Origin: Flavihumibacter cheonanensis
GTDB lineage: Bacteria > Bacteroidota > Bacteroidia > Chitinophagales > Chitinophagaceae
Assembly: GCF_022352215.1 (NCBI RefSeq)
Contig: NZ_JAKRWF010000002.1
Location: forward strand, 992,001 to 1,056,000
Length of the DNA stretch: 64,000 nucleotides
Direction: 5' to 3'
A program made the translations under genes and the position numbers. The notes under the pieces were generated by a model, which worked only from the letters and a program-made list of their open reading frames with translations, was not told where the DNA came from and ran no database searches. The first letter of the stretch is position 1, and every line of letters starts with the position of its first letter. This document shows, piece by piece, positions 1 through 8,596 of this stretch.

Positions 1-22
1 CTTAATTTTTAAACCATCACGT

Positions 23-1294
23 ATGAAAAAGTTGAAACAATTTATGGTCGTTATCGCAATAGGCGCCATAGCGATTTCTTCCTGTAACCGGCACGATGCG
101 CCGGAAGTAATTAAAGACCCTTACTCCAACCAAGTTATCCTTGATTGGAATGAAGCAATTGTAATAGCCATGGGTGGTCCTTCTTATCAGCATTCCCTGC
201 TTGCATCAAGAATTGGTGCCATGGTGCACCTGGCTATGCATGATGCTATCAATGCGGCAAGACCTACCTATAGATCCTATGCTTATTTTGGGAAAAATGA
301 AAAAGCGGATCCAACTGTAGCAGCCGCTGTTGCAGCTCATGAAGTTTTGGTTGGTAATTTCCCGGATAAACAAAGCGCACTTGATTCTATTTTGAATGTA
401 TCTATTCAGCAGGTTCCGGATACGGATGCTAAAACAAATGGAATCGCATTAGGTAAGGCGGCAGCAGCAGCCATGCTTCAAATTCGGGCAGATGATGGTG
501 CTTTTCAGGATCCTATCGCCCCGATAGAGCCGTCTTCTTCAGCTGGAGTTTATCAGTTGGTTCCGCCTTTCAATTTCATTTTTGCCCCCCATTGGAAAAC
601 AATGAAATTATTCGGATTGCAGAAGCAGGACCAGTTTCGCTCCGTTCCTCCACCTGCTTTAAACAGCGATGAGTATACGGAGGCATTTAAGGAGGTTCAA
701 TTACGCGGACAGTTACAAAGTACTATTCGTACCGCTGAACAAACTGAGCAGGCACAATTCTGGTACGAATTTTCAGAGATGGGATGGAACAGGGTGGCCA
801 GGGTAGCGATAGCTGAGAAAAAATTGGGACTTATTGAATCCGCCAGAGTCATGGCACTGGTTAATATGGCGCTGGCTGATTCTTATACTGCAGGTTGGGA
901 TTCCAAGTTTCATTATAATTTATGGAGACCCTACACTGCTATCCGGAATGCGGGTCAGGATGGAAATACAGAAACTGTCGTAGATTTGACCTGGGATCCA
1001 CTGATGCCGACACCTCCGGTTCAGGATTACCCTTCTACCCATAGTGTACTTGGAAATGCTGGTGCTACCGTACTCACCAAGTTACTAGGCAAAAACACCG
1101 GCTTTAGTATGACTTCGACTACCGGTCCTGAAGGTTTGGTTAAGACTTTTGTTAGTTTCCTGGCGGCTGCTGATGAAAATGCAGATTCAAGAGTAAGTGC
1201 CGGAATTCATTTCCGTTTTGCCTGTGATGCAGGCCAGGAAATGGGAAATAAGATAGGAGACTATGTGGTCAACAACCATTTGCTTCCATTATGA
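23..1294 (+). CDS. Vanadium-dependent haloperoxidase / PAP2-superfamily lipoprotein
   Basis: A 423-residue exported protein. The N-terminus has a hydrophobic stretch ending in Ser-Ser-Cys21, a plausible lipobox, so it is probably anchored in the envelope. The three motifs of the vanadium-haloperoxidase/acid-phosphatase active site are in order: Lys295-x6-Arg302-Pro303, PSTH at 337-340 (family form PSGH) and Ser389-Arg390-x5-His396. Spacings of 33 and 48 residues fit the family. Family members bind vanadate or phosphate with these residues and either oxidise halides or hydrolyse phosphate esters; sequence alone does not say which. The TPR gene follows after 30 bp on the same strand and is probably co-transcribed. 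The ATG at 23 is the first possible start; the promoter lies outside the window. Confidence 0.85.
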   Translation: MKKLKQFMVVIAIGAIAISSCNRHDAPEVIKDPYSNQVILDWNEAIVIAMGGPSYQHSLLASRIGAMVHLAMHDAINAARPTYRSYAYFGKNEKADPTVAAAVAAHEVLVGNFPDKQSALDSILNVSIQQVPDTDAKTNGIALGKAAAAAMLQIRADDGAFQDPIAPIEPSSSAGVYQLVPPFNFIFAPHWKTMKLFGLQKQDQFRSVPPPALNSDEYTEAFKEVQLRGQLQSTIRTAEQTEQAQFWYEFSEMGWNRVARVAIAEKKLGLIESARVMALVNMALADSYTAGWDSKFHYNLWRPYTAIRNAGQDGNTETVVDLTWDPLMPTPPVQDYPSTHSVLGNAGATVLTKLLGKNTGFSMTSTTGPEGLVKTFVSFLAAADENADSRVSAGIHFRFACDAGQEMGNKIGDYVVNNHLLPL

Positions 1295-1324
1295 AACATT
1301 GTTAATCACTAAAACCCATTTATC

Positions 1325-3019
1325 ATGAAAAGTGTGCTTATACTGGCATTGTGCCTTGGGTTGGCTTATTTTTTCACCTCCGGGGAACCTGGTAGCAAAC
1401 AATATGAACCAGCTATATCCAGCATTCCCGTATTTTGTGCTCCTGCGCTTGATTGGTCATTGATGAGTGATGATCATGGGCCGCTTATTCGGGAATTTAA
1501 ATTGGTTCATTTAGCAATAGCTACCAAGGTGGATTCAGCCCAACTGTATTTTGACCAGGGATTGAGTCAGTTGTATGCTTTTAATCATGGAGAGGCGGGA
1601 AGATCCTTTAAAACCGCGATCCGCCTGGATCCAACTGCTGCAATGCCCTATTGGGGGCTTGCTATGGTGCTTGGGCCCAATTACAATGCTGCATTGAATC
1701 CCGGTGCATTAAAAGATATCAATGAAGCTATCCAAAATGCAAAGTCCCGAAGCCTGACTGCAACAGAATTGGAAAAGGGCCTGATTAATGCGCTGGCACT
1801 GCGTTTTCCAGCTACTCCGGTTGAAAACATGACCCCATACAATGCCGCATATGTAAAGGCAATGAAGGAATTGTATGAATTGCATCCTTCCAGTGAGGAG
1901 ATAGCGGTACTGTATATAGATGCACTGATGAATGAGCATCCCTGGAATTTCTGGCTAAAAGACGGAACAGCGCAACCATGGACCAGTCATACCGTTTCTG
2001 TAATTGAATCCGTATTGAAAAAATGGCCGGATCATCCCGGCGCCATTCATTATTATATTCATGCAACGGAAGCTTCCAGGGAACCAGAGAAAGCGCTTCC
2101 CTTTGCGGATAAACTGGCTTCATTAGTAAAGGGGAATGGTCACCTGGTACACATGCCTTCTCATACTTATATCCGTACAGGTGATTATCATAAAGGGGTA
2201 TTGGTAAATGAAGAAGCTTCCGCTTCAGATAGTGTGTATATAAGTCAGTGCCGTGCCCAGGGATTTTATCCAATGTTACTGTATCCGCATAATATTCATT
2301 TTCTGGCAGCCTGTGCCTTTTTGGAAGGAAGTTCAAAAAAAGCCATTGATGCAGCCTGGATGGTTTCGCGGAAGACTGATAAAAAAAACCTGGCAGAGAG
2401 CATCACGGTTCAGCATTTCTACAGTATCCCCTATTATGTGCTGGCCCAGCTAGAAAAATGGGAAGAAATTCTTCGGTTACCCATGCCCGGGGAGTCATTG
2501 AAGTATCCCAAAGCAATCTGGCACTATGCAAGAGGATTGGCGTTTGCGGGTAAATCGGATTATAAAAGTGCCAGCCTGGAACTTACTGCCCTGGAAAAAA
2601 TTGCTGCAGAGGGGACTTTAAAGGAGCAAATAATCTGGGATATGAACCCGGCCCAGCAATTGGTAGATATGGCGGTTCTCATTCTGAAAGGAGAACTGAA
2701 CGCCCGGCAGGGAAAACTGGATCTGGCCATAACACAATTCAAAGAGGCAATTCAACTGGAAGATCAGTTGAATTACAATGAACCACCTGACTGGTTTTTT
2801 TCCAATCGCTTACGATTAGGAAGCTGGTTGATAAAATCCGGCCAGTTTGTGGCAGCTGAGAAAGTGTATCGGGAGGACCTGGAAACCTTCCCGGAAAATG
2901 GATGGGCTTTACATGGCCTTCAAAAAGCGCTGACTGGCCAGGGGAAAATGGCTGAAGCAGGAGAAGTGCAATCCCGTTTCCAGAAAGCCTGGCAGTGGGC
3001 TGATATCACACTAAAATAA
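1325..3019 (+). CDS. TPR-repeat protein, probably exported
   Basis: A 564-residue protein with an N-terminal hydrophobic segment (about 3-20) that could be a signal peptide or anchor. TPR-like helical repeats are clear near residues 71-110 (FDQGLSQLYAFNHGEA) and in the last 110 residues, including a PENGWALHGL segment typical of these proteins. A conserved HMPSHTYIRTGDY motif lies at 276-288. TPR arrays bind proteins; no catalytic domain is visible. It follows the haloperoxidase-like gene by 30 bp, suggesting a joint role in the envelope, but the partner is not known. The next gene begins 55 bp downstream. Confidence 0.8.
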   Translation: MKSVLILALCLGLAYFFTSGEPGSKQYEPAISSIPVFCAPALDWSLMSDDHGPLIREFKLVHLAIATKVDSAQLYFDQGLSQLYAFNHGEAGRSFKTAIRLDPTAAMPYWGLAMVLGPNYNAALNPGALKDINEAIQNAKSRSLTATELEKGLINALALRFPATPVENMTPYNAAYVKAMKELYELHPSSEEIAVLYIDALMNEHPWNFWLKDGTAQPWTSHTVSVIESVLKKWPDHPGAIHYYIHATEASREPEKALPFADKLASLVKGNGHLVHMPSHTYIRTGDYHKGVLVNEEASASDSVYISQCRAQGFYPMLLYPHNIHFLAACAFLEGSSKKAIDAAWMVSRKTDKKNLAESITVQHFYSIPYYVLAQLEKWEEILRLPMPGESLKYPKAIWHYARGLAFAGKSDYKSASLELTALEKIAAEGTLKEQIIWDMNPAQQLVDMAVLILKGELNARQGKLDLAITQFKEAIQLEDQLNYNEPPDWFFSNRLRLGSWLIKSGQFVAAEKVYREDLETFPENGWALHGLQKALTGQGKMAEAGEVQSRFQKAWQWADITLK

Positions 3020-3074
3020 TTTTCGGTTGGTGTCAGTCAGATATAGGCACAATGTATTAACATCGTGGATACAT

Positions 3075-3428
3075 ATGGCTGACACCTTTTATATTAAGGA
3101 AGATTCTTTTTGGGCAAAACTGGCGGCCAAACGAATGAAAGCTGATAAGATGGCAATGGTACTGGGAAGAACTGTCCATCTTTACAACACACATCACCAG
3201 GAATTTCTGCGAAACAAACGCTGGTTGCGGCATGAATTGGCGCACATCCGGCAATTCCGGCAATATGGCTGGATCCGTTTCCTTTTTCTATACCTGGTGG
3301 AATCCGTTAGAAAAGGCTACTATATGAACCGTTTTGAAGTGGAGGCCCGCGAAGCAGAGCAGGATCCATTCCTGGAGGATAGGTATTCTTTCCTACCCAA
3401 TTTCGCCCAGTCAGAAAAACTAACCTGA
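3075..3428 (+). CDS. Small HELAH-motif metallopeptidase-like protein (DUF4157-like)
   Basis: A 117-residue protein with His53-Glu54-Leu-Ala-His57, a zincin HExxH motif, in the context RHELAHIRQF. A downstream Asn-Arg-Phe-Glu88-x-Glu90-Ala segment could supply a third zinc ligand, as in minimal gluzincin folds. No signal peptide is obvious, and a hydrophobic stretch (IRFLFLYLVES) lies just after the motif. The frame is open upstream to a TTG at 3027, but the ATG at 3075 gives a natural start (MADTFYIKEDSF). It ends one base before the end of convergent birA. Catalytic activity and substrate are unknown; the zinc site is inferred from the motif only. Confidence 0.65.
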   Translation: MADTFYIKEDSFWAKLAAKRMKADKMAMVLGRTVHLYNTHHQEFLRNKRWLRHELAHIRQFRQYGWIRFLFLYLVESVRKGYYMNRFEVEAREAEQDPFLEDRYSFLPNFAQSEKLT

Positions 3429-4172
3429 TTATACCCATTCTATTTCTCCGACCCGGAATCGGCGGTCGGTTTTATCCCTGGTCAGGAGCTCGCCGTTCGA
3501 ATCCACTCCAACTACCAGGCTTTCAAAAACAATCGTATTCTTGCGAAAGCGGCAGATTTTTCCTTTTCCGAACAGATAAGCTTGGTAATCTTCATGCAGT
3601 TTAGATCTTTTTCCATCTAGCAACTGCTTCCAGCGGAGCTCCAGGTTTTCAAATAGCTTACGGGTCTCCTCCATCAAATCATAGGTTTTTCCGGTTATCT
3701 GCCGAAGAGAAACCGGTTTCCGACCCGTTTCTTCAAATACCACCTGGTTTACGTTGATGCCAAGTCCAACTATAGCAAACTGCCATTCTGAACCAGACCA
3801 TTTGTTTTCGATCAGGATACCGCCTGCCTTTCTGTCACGCCAGAAAAGATCATTCGGCCACTTAACCCGGGTCTCCTCTCCGGTATGCTTCGCCAGCCAG
3901 TCGCGGGCTCCCAGCGCCATTGCCATACTTAGGTAAAACAGGTCCGAACTCGCCAGCTGACTGGTTTCCAACACTATACTTACCATGATATTGGTGGCTG
4001 GCTCACTTTGCCATTGTTTCCCTCTTTGTCCTTTTCCTGCTGTTTGTTCGAGTGCGAAATAAGCCGATCCATGTTCTGCCTTTCGTAACTGAACCTGGCC
4101 CATGGCATAGTTGTTGGAGCTGTCTACGGAGTCCAGAATAGTAAGCTTATGTCCTATAGGATAATGAGGCAT
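3429..4172 (-). CDS. birA: Biotin--[acetyl-CoA carboxylase] ligase
   Basis: Attaches biotin to the carboxyl-carrier protein of acetyl-CoA carboxylase through biotinyl-AMP. The 247-residue product has the ligase core: LDSVDSSNNYA near the start, the glycine-rich biotinyl-AMP loop GKGQRGKQW, and the KWPNDL motif followed by RKAGGILIE. There is no N-terminal DNA-binding helix-turn-helix, so this is the monofunctional type rather than an E. coli-like repressor. I start it at the ATG at 4172 (MPHYPIGHKL) because the frame upstream of it codes nothing typical of the family and would run into the divergent rsfS. The two genes are 80 bp apart. Confidence 0.9.
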   Translation of the reverse strand: MPHYPIGHKLTILDSVDSSNNYAMGQVQLRKAEHGSAYFALEQTAGKGQRGKQWQSEPATNIMVSIVLETSQLASSDLFYLSMAMALGARDWLAKHTGEETRVKWPNDLFWRDRKAGGILIENKWSGSEWQFAIVGLGINVNQVVFEETGRKPVSLRQITGKTYDLMEETRKLFENLELRWKQLLDGKRSKLHEDYQAYLFGKGKICRFRKNTIVFESLVVGVDSNGELLTRDKTDRRFRVGEIEWV

Positions 4173-4192
4173 AGGATTGCGCAAAAGATTAG

Positions 4193-4200
4193 TACTTTTG
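4193..4200 (+). promoter_or_regulatory. Candidate -7 promoter element for rsfS
   Basis: TACTTTTG matches the Bacteroidota TAnnTTTG -7 consensus and lies about 52 bp before the rsfS start, in the birA-rsfS divergent space. A TTG triplet at 4177-4179 is nearer than the usual -33 spacing, so support for the upstream half is weak. Confidence 0.35.
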
Positions 4201-4252
4201 ATCGGGACGAATGTAGTATTTTCAGTTTTTAGTTCACTAAAAGAATAGATTA

Positions 4253-4657
4253 TTGGAACCATTGTCAGCTTTAGCTTCACGTCAACGCAGTAGTGTGACT
4301 CGCCTTACCAAAAATTCCAAAATCCTGACCACCATCATAAAGGCTATCCAGGATAAGAAGGGAGAAAACATTGTTTCCCTGGATCTCAGAAAGATTCATG
4401 AAGCTGTTGCCGATTTCTTTGTGATCTGCGAGGCCAGCACCAATACACAGGTAAAAGCCATAGCCGATTCCGTTGAACAATCAGTAAAAGAAACCCTGGG
4501 AGAAGCGCCCTACCGGCATGAAGGCCAGCAATCAGCCCAATGGATATTAATCGACTATGTAAATGTGGTGGTGCATATTATGCAACCTGAAATCCGCCGC
4601 TTTTACAAACTGGAAGAAATGTGGAGCGATGCACCTATGACCAATTACGAGTCATAA
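4253..4657 (+). CDS. rsfS: Ribosomal silencing factor RsfS
   Basis: RsfS binds ribosomal protein L14 and blocks 30S-50S joining when nutrients are scarce. The 134-residue product carries the family signatures IIKAIQDKKGENIVSLDL, DFFVICEASTNTQVKAIAD, PYRHEGQQSAQWILIDY and VVVHIMQPEIRRFYKLEEMW. The gene has no ATG at its 5' end. I take the TTG at 4253; a TTG at 4262 and a GTG at 4295 are alternatives, giving up to 30 residues before the conserved core. It heads the run into ftsH, 64 bp downstream, an arrangement common in Bacteroidota. Confidence 0.88.
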   Translation: MEPLSALASRQRSSVTRLTKNSKILTTIIKAIQDKKGENIVSLDLRKIHEAVADFFVICEASTNTQVKAIADSVEQSVKETLGEAPYRHEGQQSAQWILIDYVNVVVHIMQPEIRRFYKLEEMWSDAPMTNYES

Positions 4658-4721
4658 GTTTAACCACTTCATTTGAACAAAGACGGCACATAAGCATTAA
4701 ATATTTATAGTTATCTAAAAT

Positions 4722-6740
4722 ATGTCACAAGAAGATCTGAAATCAAACGACAGGGGAGGATTTAACCGGATGAGGCCGAGAATGGATGGAGGTGGAAATG
4801 ATCCGCGCCGGGGACCCCGTTTTAATATTTACTGGGTGTGGGGAGCGCTGGCGGTAATCCTGCTTGGATTTAACCTGTTCAGTTCTTTTACTCCGGACGC
4901 CAAACGTATCAACTTTGATGTGTTTAAGGAAATGCTTGCTAAAGGTGATGTTGCCAAAATCGAGTTGATCAGCAATAAGAACCTGGTTCGTGTTTATATA
5001 AAACCCGACAGTCTTTCCAAACCTTTTTACAAGGAAAAATTACCGAAAGGGTTCAATGCTACCCTTAGTGATAAAGCCCCTCAATTCGAATTTACTATCG
5101 CCAAACCGGAAATCTTTACCGACGACCTGCGAGATTTTTATACTAAGAATCCCCAGGTGAATGAAGTGCCCCGATACGATGAAACAGAGGGCGACTGGTT
5201 AGCTCCTATCTTCCAGTTCGTATTGCCAATTTTCATTATCGTGCTTATCTGGGTACTCCTGATGCGGAAAATGGGCGGTGGTGCAGGCGGCGGTGCTGGT
5301 CCGGGTGGTATTTTCAATATAGGAAAGTCCAAGGCCCAGTTATTTGATAAGGGTACCAAAGTAAACATAACGTTCAACGATGTTGCGGGCCTCGATGAAG
5401 CTAAGGTGGAAGTAATGGAGATCGTTGATTTCCTTAAGAATCCAAAAAAATATACCAACCTGGGTGGAAAGATACCTAAAGGAGCATTACTGGTAGGCCC
5501 TCCGGGAACTGGTAAAACCCTGCTTGCAAAAGCAATGGCAGGAGAGGCGCAGGTACCTTTCTTCAGTTTGAGTGGTTCAGATTTCGTCGAAATGTTTGTG
5601 GGTGTAGGTGCCAGTCGGGTACGCGACCTGTTCAAGCAGGCCCGTGAAAAAGCGCCCTGTATCATTTTCATTGATGAGATTGATGCAATTGGTCGCGCAC
5701 GGGGTAAAAATGCGATCATGAGCAATGATGAAAGAGAAAGTACCCTGAACCAGTTGCTGGTTGAAATGGATGGATTCAGTGGAGAAAGCGGGATCATCGT
5801 ACTGGCTGCTACCAACCGTCCGGATGTATTGGACACCGCATTGTTGCGGCCTGGACGATTTGACCGTCAGATAACCATAGACAAGCCGGACGTAAAAGGT
5901 CGTGAAGCGATTTTTAAAGTGCACCTGAAACCAATCAAGGTTTCCGAGCAGGTGGATATTCATAAACTGGCAGAGCAGACTCCCGGATTTGCAGGAGCGG
6001 ATATCGCCAACATCTGTAACGAAGCCGCACTGATCGCTGCCCGTAAAGGCAAGGAAGCGGTGGACATGGGTGATTTCCAGGATGCGGTGGATCGTGTTAT
6101 CGGAGGATTAGAAAAGAAAAACAAGATTATCTCTCCTGATGAAAAAAAGATCATTGCTTACCATGAAGCAGGCCACGCTATCTGTGGCTGGTACCTGGAA
6201 CATGCGTATCCGCTATTGAAAGTAACCATTGTACCAAGAGGTACGGCAGCATTGGGATATGCACAATACACGCCGAAAGAACAGTATCTCTACAATACCG
6301 ATCAGTTACTGGATCAGATATGTATGACATTGGGCGGAAGGGCGGCTGAAGATATTTTCTTCAATAAAATTTCAACCGGTGCGCAGAATGACCTGCAGCA
6401 GATTACCCGGATAGCTTATTCCATGGTAACTGTATATGGAATGAATGAGAAAGTGGGGAATGTAAGTTTCTATGATCCACAAAATGAAAATTCTTTCACT
6501 AAGCCCTATTCAGAAGAAACTTCCAAACTCATTGACGAGGAAGTAAGAAAGCTGATAGATGTGGCTTATGACCGGACGAAGAAACTTCTTTCCGAGAAGA
6601 AACAGCAGGTGGAGATACTTGCAGAAAAATTATTGGATAAAGAAGTACTCTTCCAGAGTGACGTGGAGCAACTGATCGGAAAGCGTCCATATGAAGAAAA
6701 GAAAACACTGGAAGTGGACGAGTCACCGAGTATTGCCTGA
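4722..6740 (+). CDS. ftsH: ATP-dependent zinc metalloprotease FtsH
   Basis: Membrane-anchored AAA+ protease that degrades misfolded and regulatory membrane and cytosolic proteins. The 672-residue chain has a Gly/Arg-rich N-terminus, a first membrane helix at about 35-55, a periplasmic domain, and a second helix at about 160-182 followed by a Gly-rich linker. Walker A GPPGTGKT is at 259-266, Walker B IIFIDEID at 314-321, and the second region of homology ends in [11 protein letters not shown]. The zinc site is His481-Glu-Ala-Gly-His485, with Asp557 (STGAQND) as the likely third ligand. Length and motifs indicate an intact enzyme. The LUD gene starts 5 bp after the stop. Confidence 0.97.
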   Translation: MSQEDLKSNDRGGFNRMRPRMDGGGNDPRRGPRFNIYWVWGALAVILLGFNLFSSFTPDAKRINFDVFKEMLAKGDVAKIELISNKNLVRVYIKPDSLSKPFYKEKLPKGFNATLSDKAPQFEFTIAKPEIFTDDLRDFYTKNPQVNEVPRYDETEGDWLAPIFQFVLPIFIIVLIWVLLMRKMGGGAGGGAGPGGIFNIGKSKAQLFDKGTKVNITFNDVAGLDEAKVEVMEIVDFLKNPKKYTNLGGKIPKGALLVGPPGTGKTLLAKAMAGEAQVPFFSLSGSDFVEMFVGVGASRVRDLFKQAREKAPCIIFIDEIDAIGRARGKNAIMSNDERESTLNQLLVEMDGFSGESGIIVLAATNRPDVLDTALLRPGRFDRQITIDKPDVKGREAIFKVHLKPIKVSEQVDIHKLAEQTPGFAGADIANICNEAALIAARKGKEAVDMGDFQDAVDRVIGGLEKKNKIISPDEKKIIAYHEAGHAICGWYLEHAYPLLKVTIVPRGTAALGYAQYTPKEQYLYNTDQLLDQICMTLGGRAAEDIFFNKISTGAQNDLQQITRIAYSMVTVYGMNEKVGNVSFYDPQNENSFTKPYSEETSKLIDEEVRKLIDVAYDRTKKLLSEKKQQVEILAEKLLDKEVLFQSDVEQLIGKRPYEEKKTLEVDESPSIA

Positions 6741-6745
6741 TAGTC

Positions 6746-7399
6746 ATGAAAGCGGCTGCATCCAAAGAATCAATTTTAAAAAAAATAAGGAAGGCGTTGA
6801 GTGAATCAACGCCTCTTCCATTTCCTTCCAGCGAAGGAAACAATTCCGTTTTTCAGCCTGCACCTGATGATCTTGATCTTTTATTTGCCGAGCAGTTCGG
6901 GAAATTACAGGGTAAGTTTGTTTTTTGTCTGAATCAGCAGGAGTTGGAATTACAACTGGCGCTGCTTGCCAAACAGAAAAATTTTCAGAAAATTTATTGC
7001 AGGGAAGAAGATTTGCGGGCAGGCATAACCGAAGAAGCGGTTCGTTCAGTTTTGCTGGAAGATCAGTCGCCTGAGGCTTTAAAGAATTGTGATGCCGCAA
7101 TTACAGGTTGTGAGTGCCTGGTAGCCAGAACCGGTACCATTGTTCTGAGCAGTGCACAGGCCAGTGGCCGTACCTCCAGTGTATATGCTCCGGTACATAT
7201 ATGCATAGCTACAACCAGTCAGTTGGTCTATGATATCAAAGACGGACTTCGGCTTTTGAAAGAAAAATATGGAACCAGTCTACCTTCCTTTATCAGCTTT
7301 GCCAGCGGCCCAAGTCGCACAGCAGATATTGAGAAAACATTGGTAGTGGGAGTTCATGGTCCGAAGGAAGTCTATCTTTTTCTTCTTGATAATTCTTAA
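6746..7399 (+). CDS. LUD-domain protein (LutC/YkgG-like)
   Basis: A 217-residue protein of the LUD family, whose best-known member LutC works with LutA and LutB in L-lactate oxidation. The family pattern is seen in DAAITGCECLVARTGTIVLSS followed by a Pro-His segment (YAPVHICIAT) and the C-terminal ISFASGPSRTADIEKTLVVGVHGPKEV. The segment SGPSRTADIE is the most diagnostic. No lutA or lutB lies next to it; instead it sits 5 bp after ftsH and 11 bp before a GGCT-like gene. The name therefore reflects the fold rather than a proven lactate role. Confidence 0.85.
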   Translation: MKAAASKESILKKIRKALSESTPLPFPSSEGNNSVFQPAPDDLDLLFAEQFGKLQGKFVFCLNQQELELQLALLAKQKNFQKIYCREEDLRAGITEEAVRSVLLEDQSPEALKNCDAAITGCECLVARTGTIVLSSAQASGRTSSVYAPVHICIATTSQLVYDIKDGLRLLKEKYGTSLPSFISFASGPSRTADIEKTLVVGVHGPKEVYLFLLDNS

Positions 7400-7410
7400 A
7401 CCTGTTATCC

Positions 7411-7821
7411 ATGTTATTGTTTGTCTACGGATCCCTGCGGAGGGGTTTTCATCATCCGGCTTACTCTTATATCAGCCAGCATTTTGATTTTGTTGCTGAA
7501 GGAAAAGTGCGCGGTGTATTATACGATATGGGAGAATATCCTGCGGCCATTCCTTCAATGGAGGACAACTGGATATTCGGAGAATTATACCGGTTAAAGC
7601 CGGAAGCAGACTGGGATTGGGCGATCGCCCAGCTGGATGATTATGAGGGAGTGGCTCCGGAGGAAGGTGAACCCGCCTTGTATAAAAGGGAGATTGCTAC
7701 TATTCAATCAGCCAATGGCCAATCCACCGAAGCCTGGATTTACTGGTTTAATGGTGATGTTACCGGAAGACCACTAATCCCAGGTGGTGATGTGTTGCAA
7801 TACCGGCGCGAAAAGGGATAA
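7411..7821 (+). CDS. Gamma-glutamylcyclotransferase-like (AIG2/GGCT) protein
   Basis: A 136-residue protein starting with the substrate-pocket motif FVYGSLRRGFHH, which is characteristic of the GGCT/AIG2 fold. A candidate catalytic acid is in the LDDYEGV segment (about 74-80), where the family has a conserved Glu, followed by the typical YKREIATI and AWIYWFNG strands. Enzymes of this fold cyclise gamma-glutamyl groups to 5-oxoproline; the exact substrate here cannot be told. It lies within the ftsH-mscS run, 11 bp after the LUD gene and 16 bp before lpxH. Confidence 0.8.
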   Translation: MLLFVYGSLRRGFHHPAYSYISQHFDFVAEGKVRGVLYDMGEYPAAIPSMEDNWIFGELYRLKPEADWDWAIAQLDDYEGVAPEEGEPALYKREIATIQSANGQSTEAWIYWFNGDVTGRPLIPGGDVLQYRREKG

Positions 7822-7824
7822 TAG

Positions 7825-7832
7825 TATATTTG
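7825..7832 (+). promoter_or_regulatory. Candidate -7 promoter element before lpxH
   Basis: TATATTTG, an exact TAnnTTTG match, ends five bases before the lpxH ATG at 7838. If used, transcription would start at or next to the start codon, giving an almost leaderless mRNA inside the gene run. No TTTG lies at the expected distance upstream. Confidence 0.35.
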
Positions 7833-7837
7833 CGGGC

Positions 7838-8596
7838 ATGCAACTGGAAGCTGGAAAGAAAATATATTTTATCTCGGATTTTCACCTGGGAGCGCCTGAT
7901 CATACGCAGAGTCTCATTCGTGAAAAAAAAATCGTTCAGTTTCTGAACCGGATTGAACCTGAGCTGGGGCAGTTGTTCATTGTAGGAGATCTCTTTGATT
8001 TCTGGTATGAGTACAAAACGGTGGTTCCAAAAGGATATGTGCGATTGTTGGGTAAACTCGCATCCCTTACTGATAAAGGTATACCGGTTCATTTTTTTGT
8101 AGGTAATCACGACATGTGGGTGGATGGTTATTTTGAACAGGAGCTCAATATTCCCGTCTATTACGAAGAGAAAAGGTTTGAATTCAACGGAAAGAAATTC
8201 CTGATTGGACATGGGGATGGATTGGGACCAGGAGATCACGGGTATAAATTCATCAAAAAAGTTTTCAGGAATAAATTTTGTCAGTGGTTGTTTGGAGCCT
8301 TACATCCCAGTTGGGGAATTGGGCTGGCTAATTATATGAGTCGTAAAAGTCGGGCGGCCACCGGACAGTCGGACGAAGTTTTTCTGGGTGAAGACAAGGA
8401 GTGGCTGATTCAATATTGCAAAGAGGTTTTGCAGAAAGAGAGTTTCGATTATTTTGTTTTTGGTCACCGCCACCTGCCCATTGATTTCAAATTGAATGAA
8501 CAGAGCCGTTATGTTAACCTGGGTGATTGGCTGCGCTATGATTCCTATGCTGTTTTTGACGGCACTACGTTATGTCTCGAATATTATACACCATGA
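7838..8596 (+). CDS. lpxH: UDP-2,3-diacylglucosamine pyrophosphatase (LpxH)
   Basis: Hydrolyses UDP-2,3-diacylglucosamine to lipid X in lipid A synthesis, acting at the inner face of the cytoplasmic membrane. The 252-residue calcineurin-like protein has the full metal site: ISDFHLG, GDLFDFW, GNHDMW, HGDGLG and FGHRHLP. The GDLFDFWYEYK segment is typical of LpxH rather than of generic phosphoesterases. The ATG at 7838 is chosen because the open frame upstream, to 7784, overlaps the previous gene and encodes no family residues. The stop overlaps the next start (ATGA), suggesting translational coupling. Confidence 0.88.
   Translation: MQLEAGKKIYFISDFHLGAPDHTQSLIREKKIVQFLNRIEPELGQLFIVGDLFDFWYEYKTVVPKGYVRLLGKLASLTDKGIPVHFFVGNHDMWVDGYFEQELNIPVYYEEKRFEFNGKKFLIGHGDGLGPGDHGYKFIKKVFRNKFCQWLFGALHPSWGIGLANYMSRKSRAATGQSDEVFLGEDKEWLIQYCKEVLQKESFDYFVFGHRHLPIDFKLNEQSRYVNLGDWLRYDSYAVFDGTTLCLEYYTP

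Noticed and set aside
1812-2336. 174-codon minus-strand frame opposite the TPR gene
   Set aside because: Antisense shadow; the plus-strand TPR protein explains the region.
3495-3504. tRNA T-loop-like GTTCGAATCC
   Set aside because: It lies inside birA, and no acceptor or anticodon stem can be drawn around it.
5138-5836. Long minus-strand open frame opposite ftsH
   Set aside because: Mirror of ftsH codons on the other strand; low-complexity Ser/Pro translation without family features.
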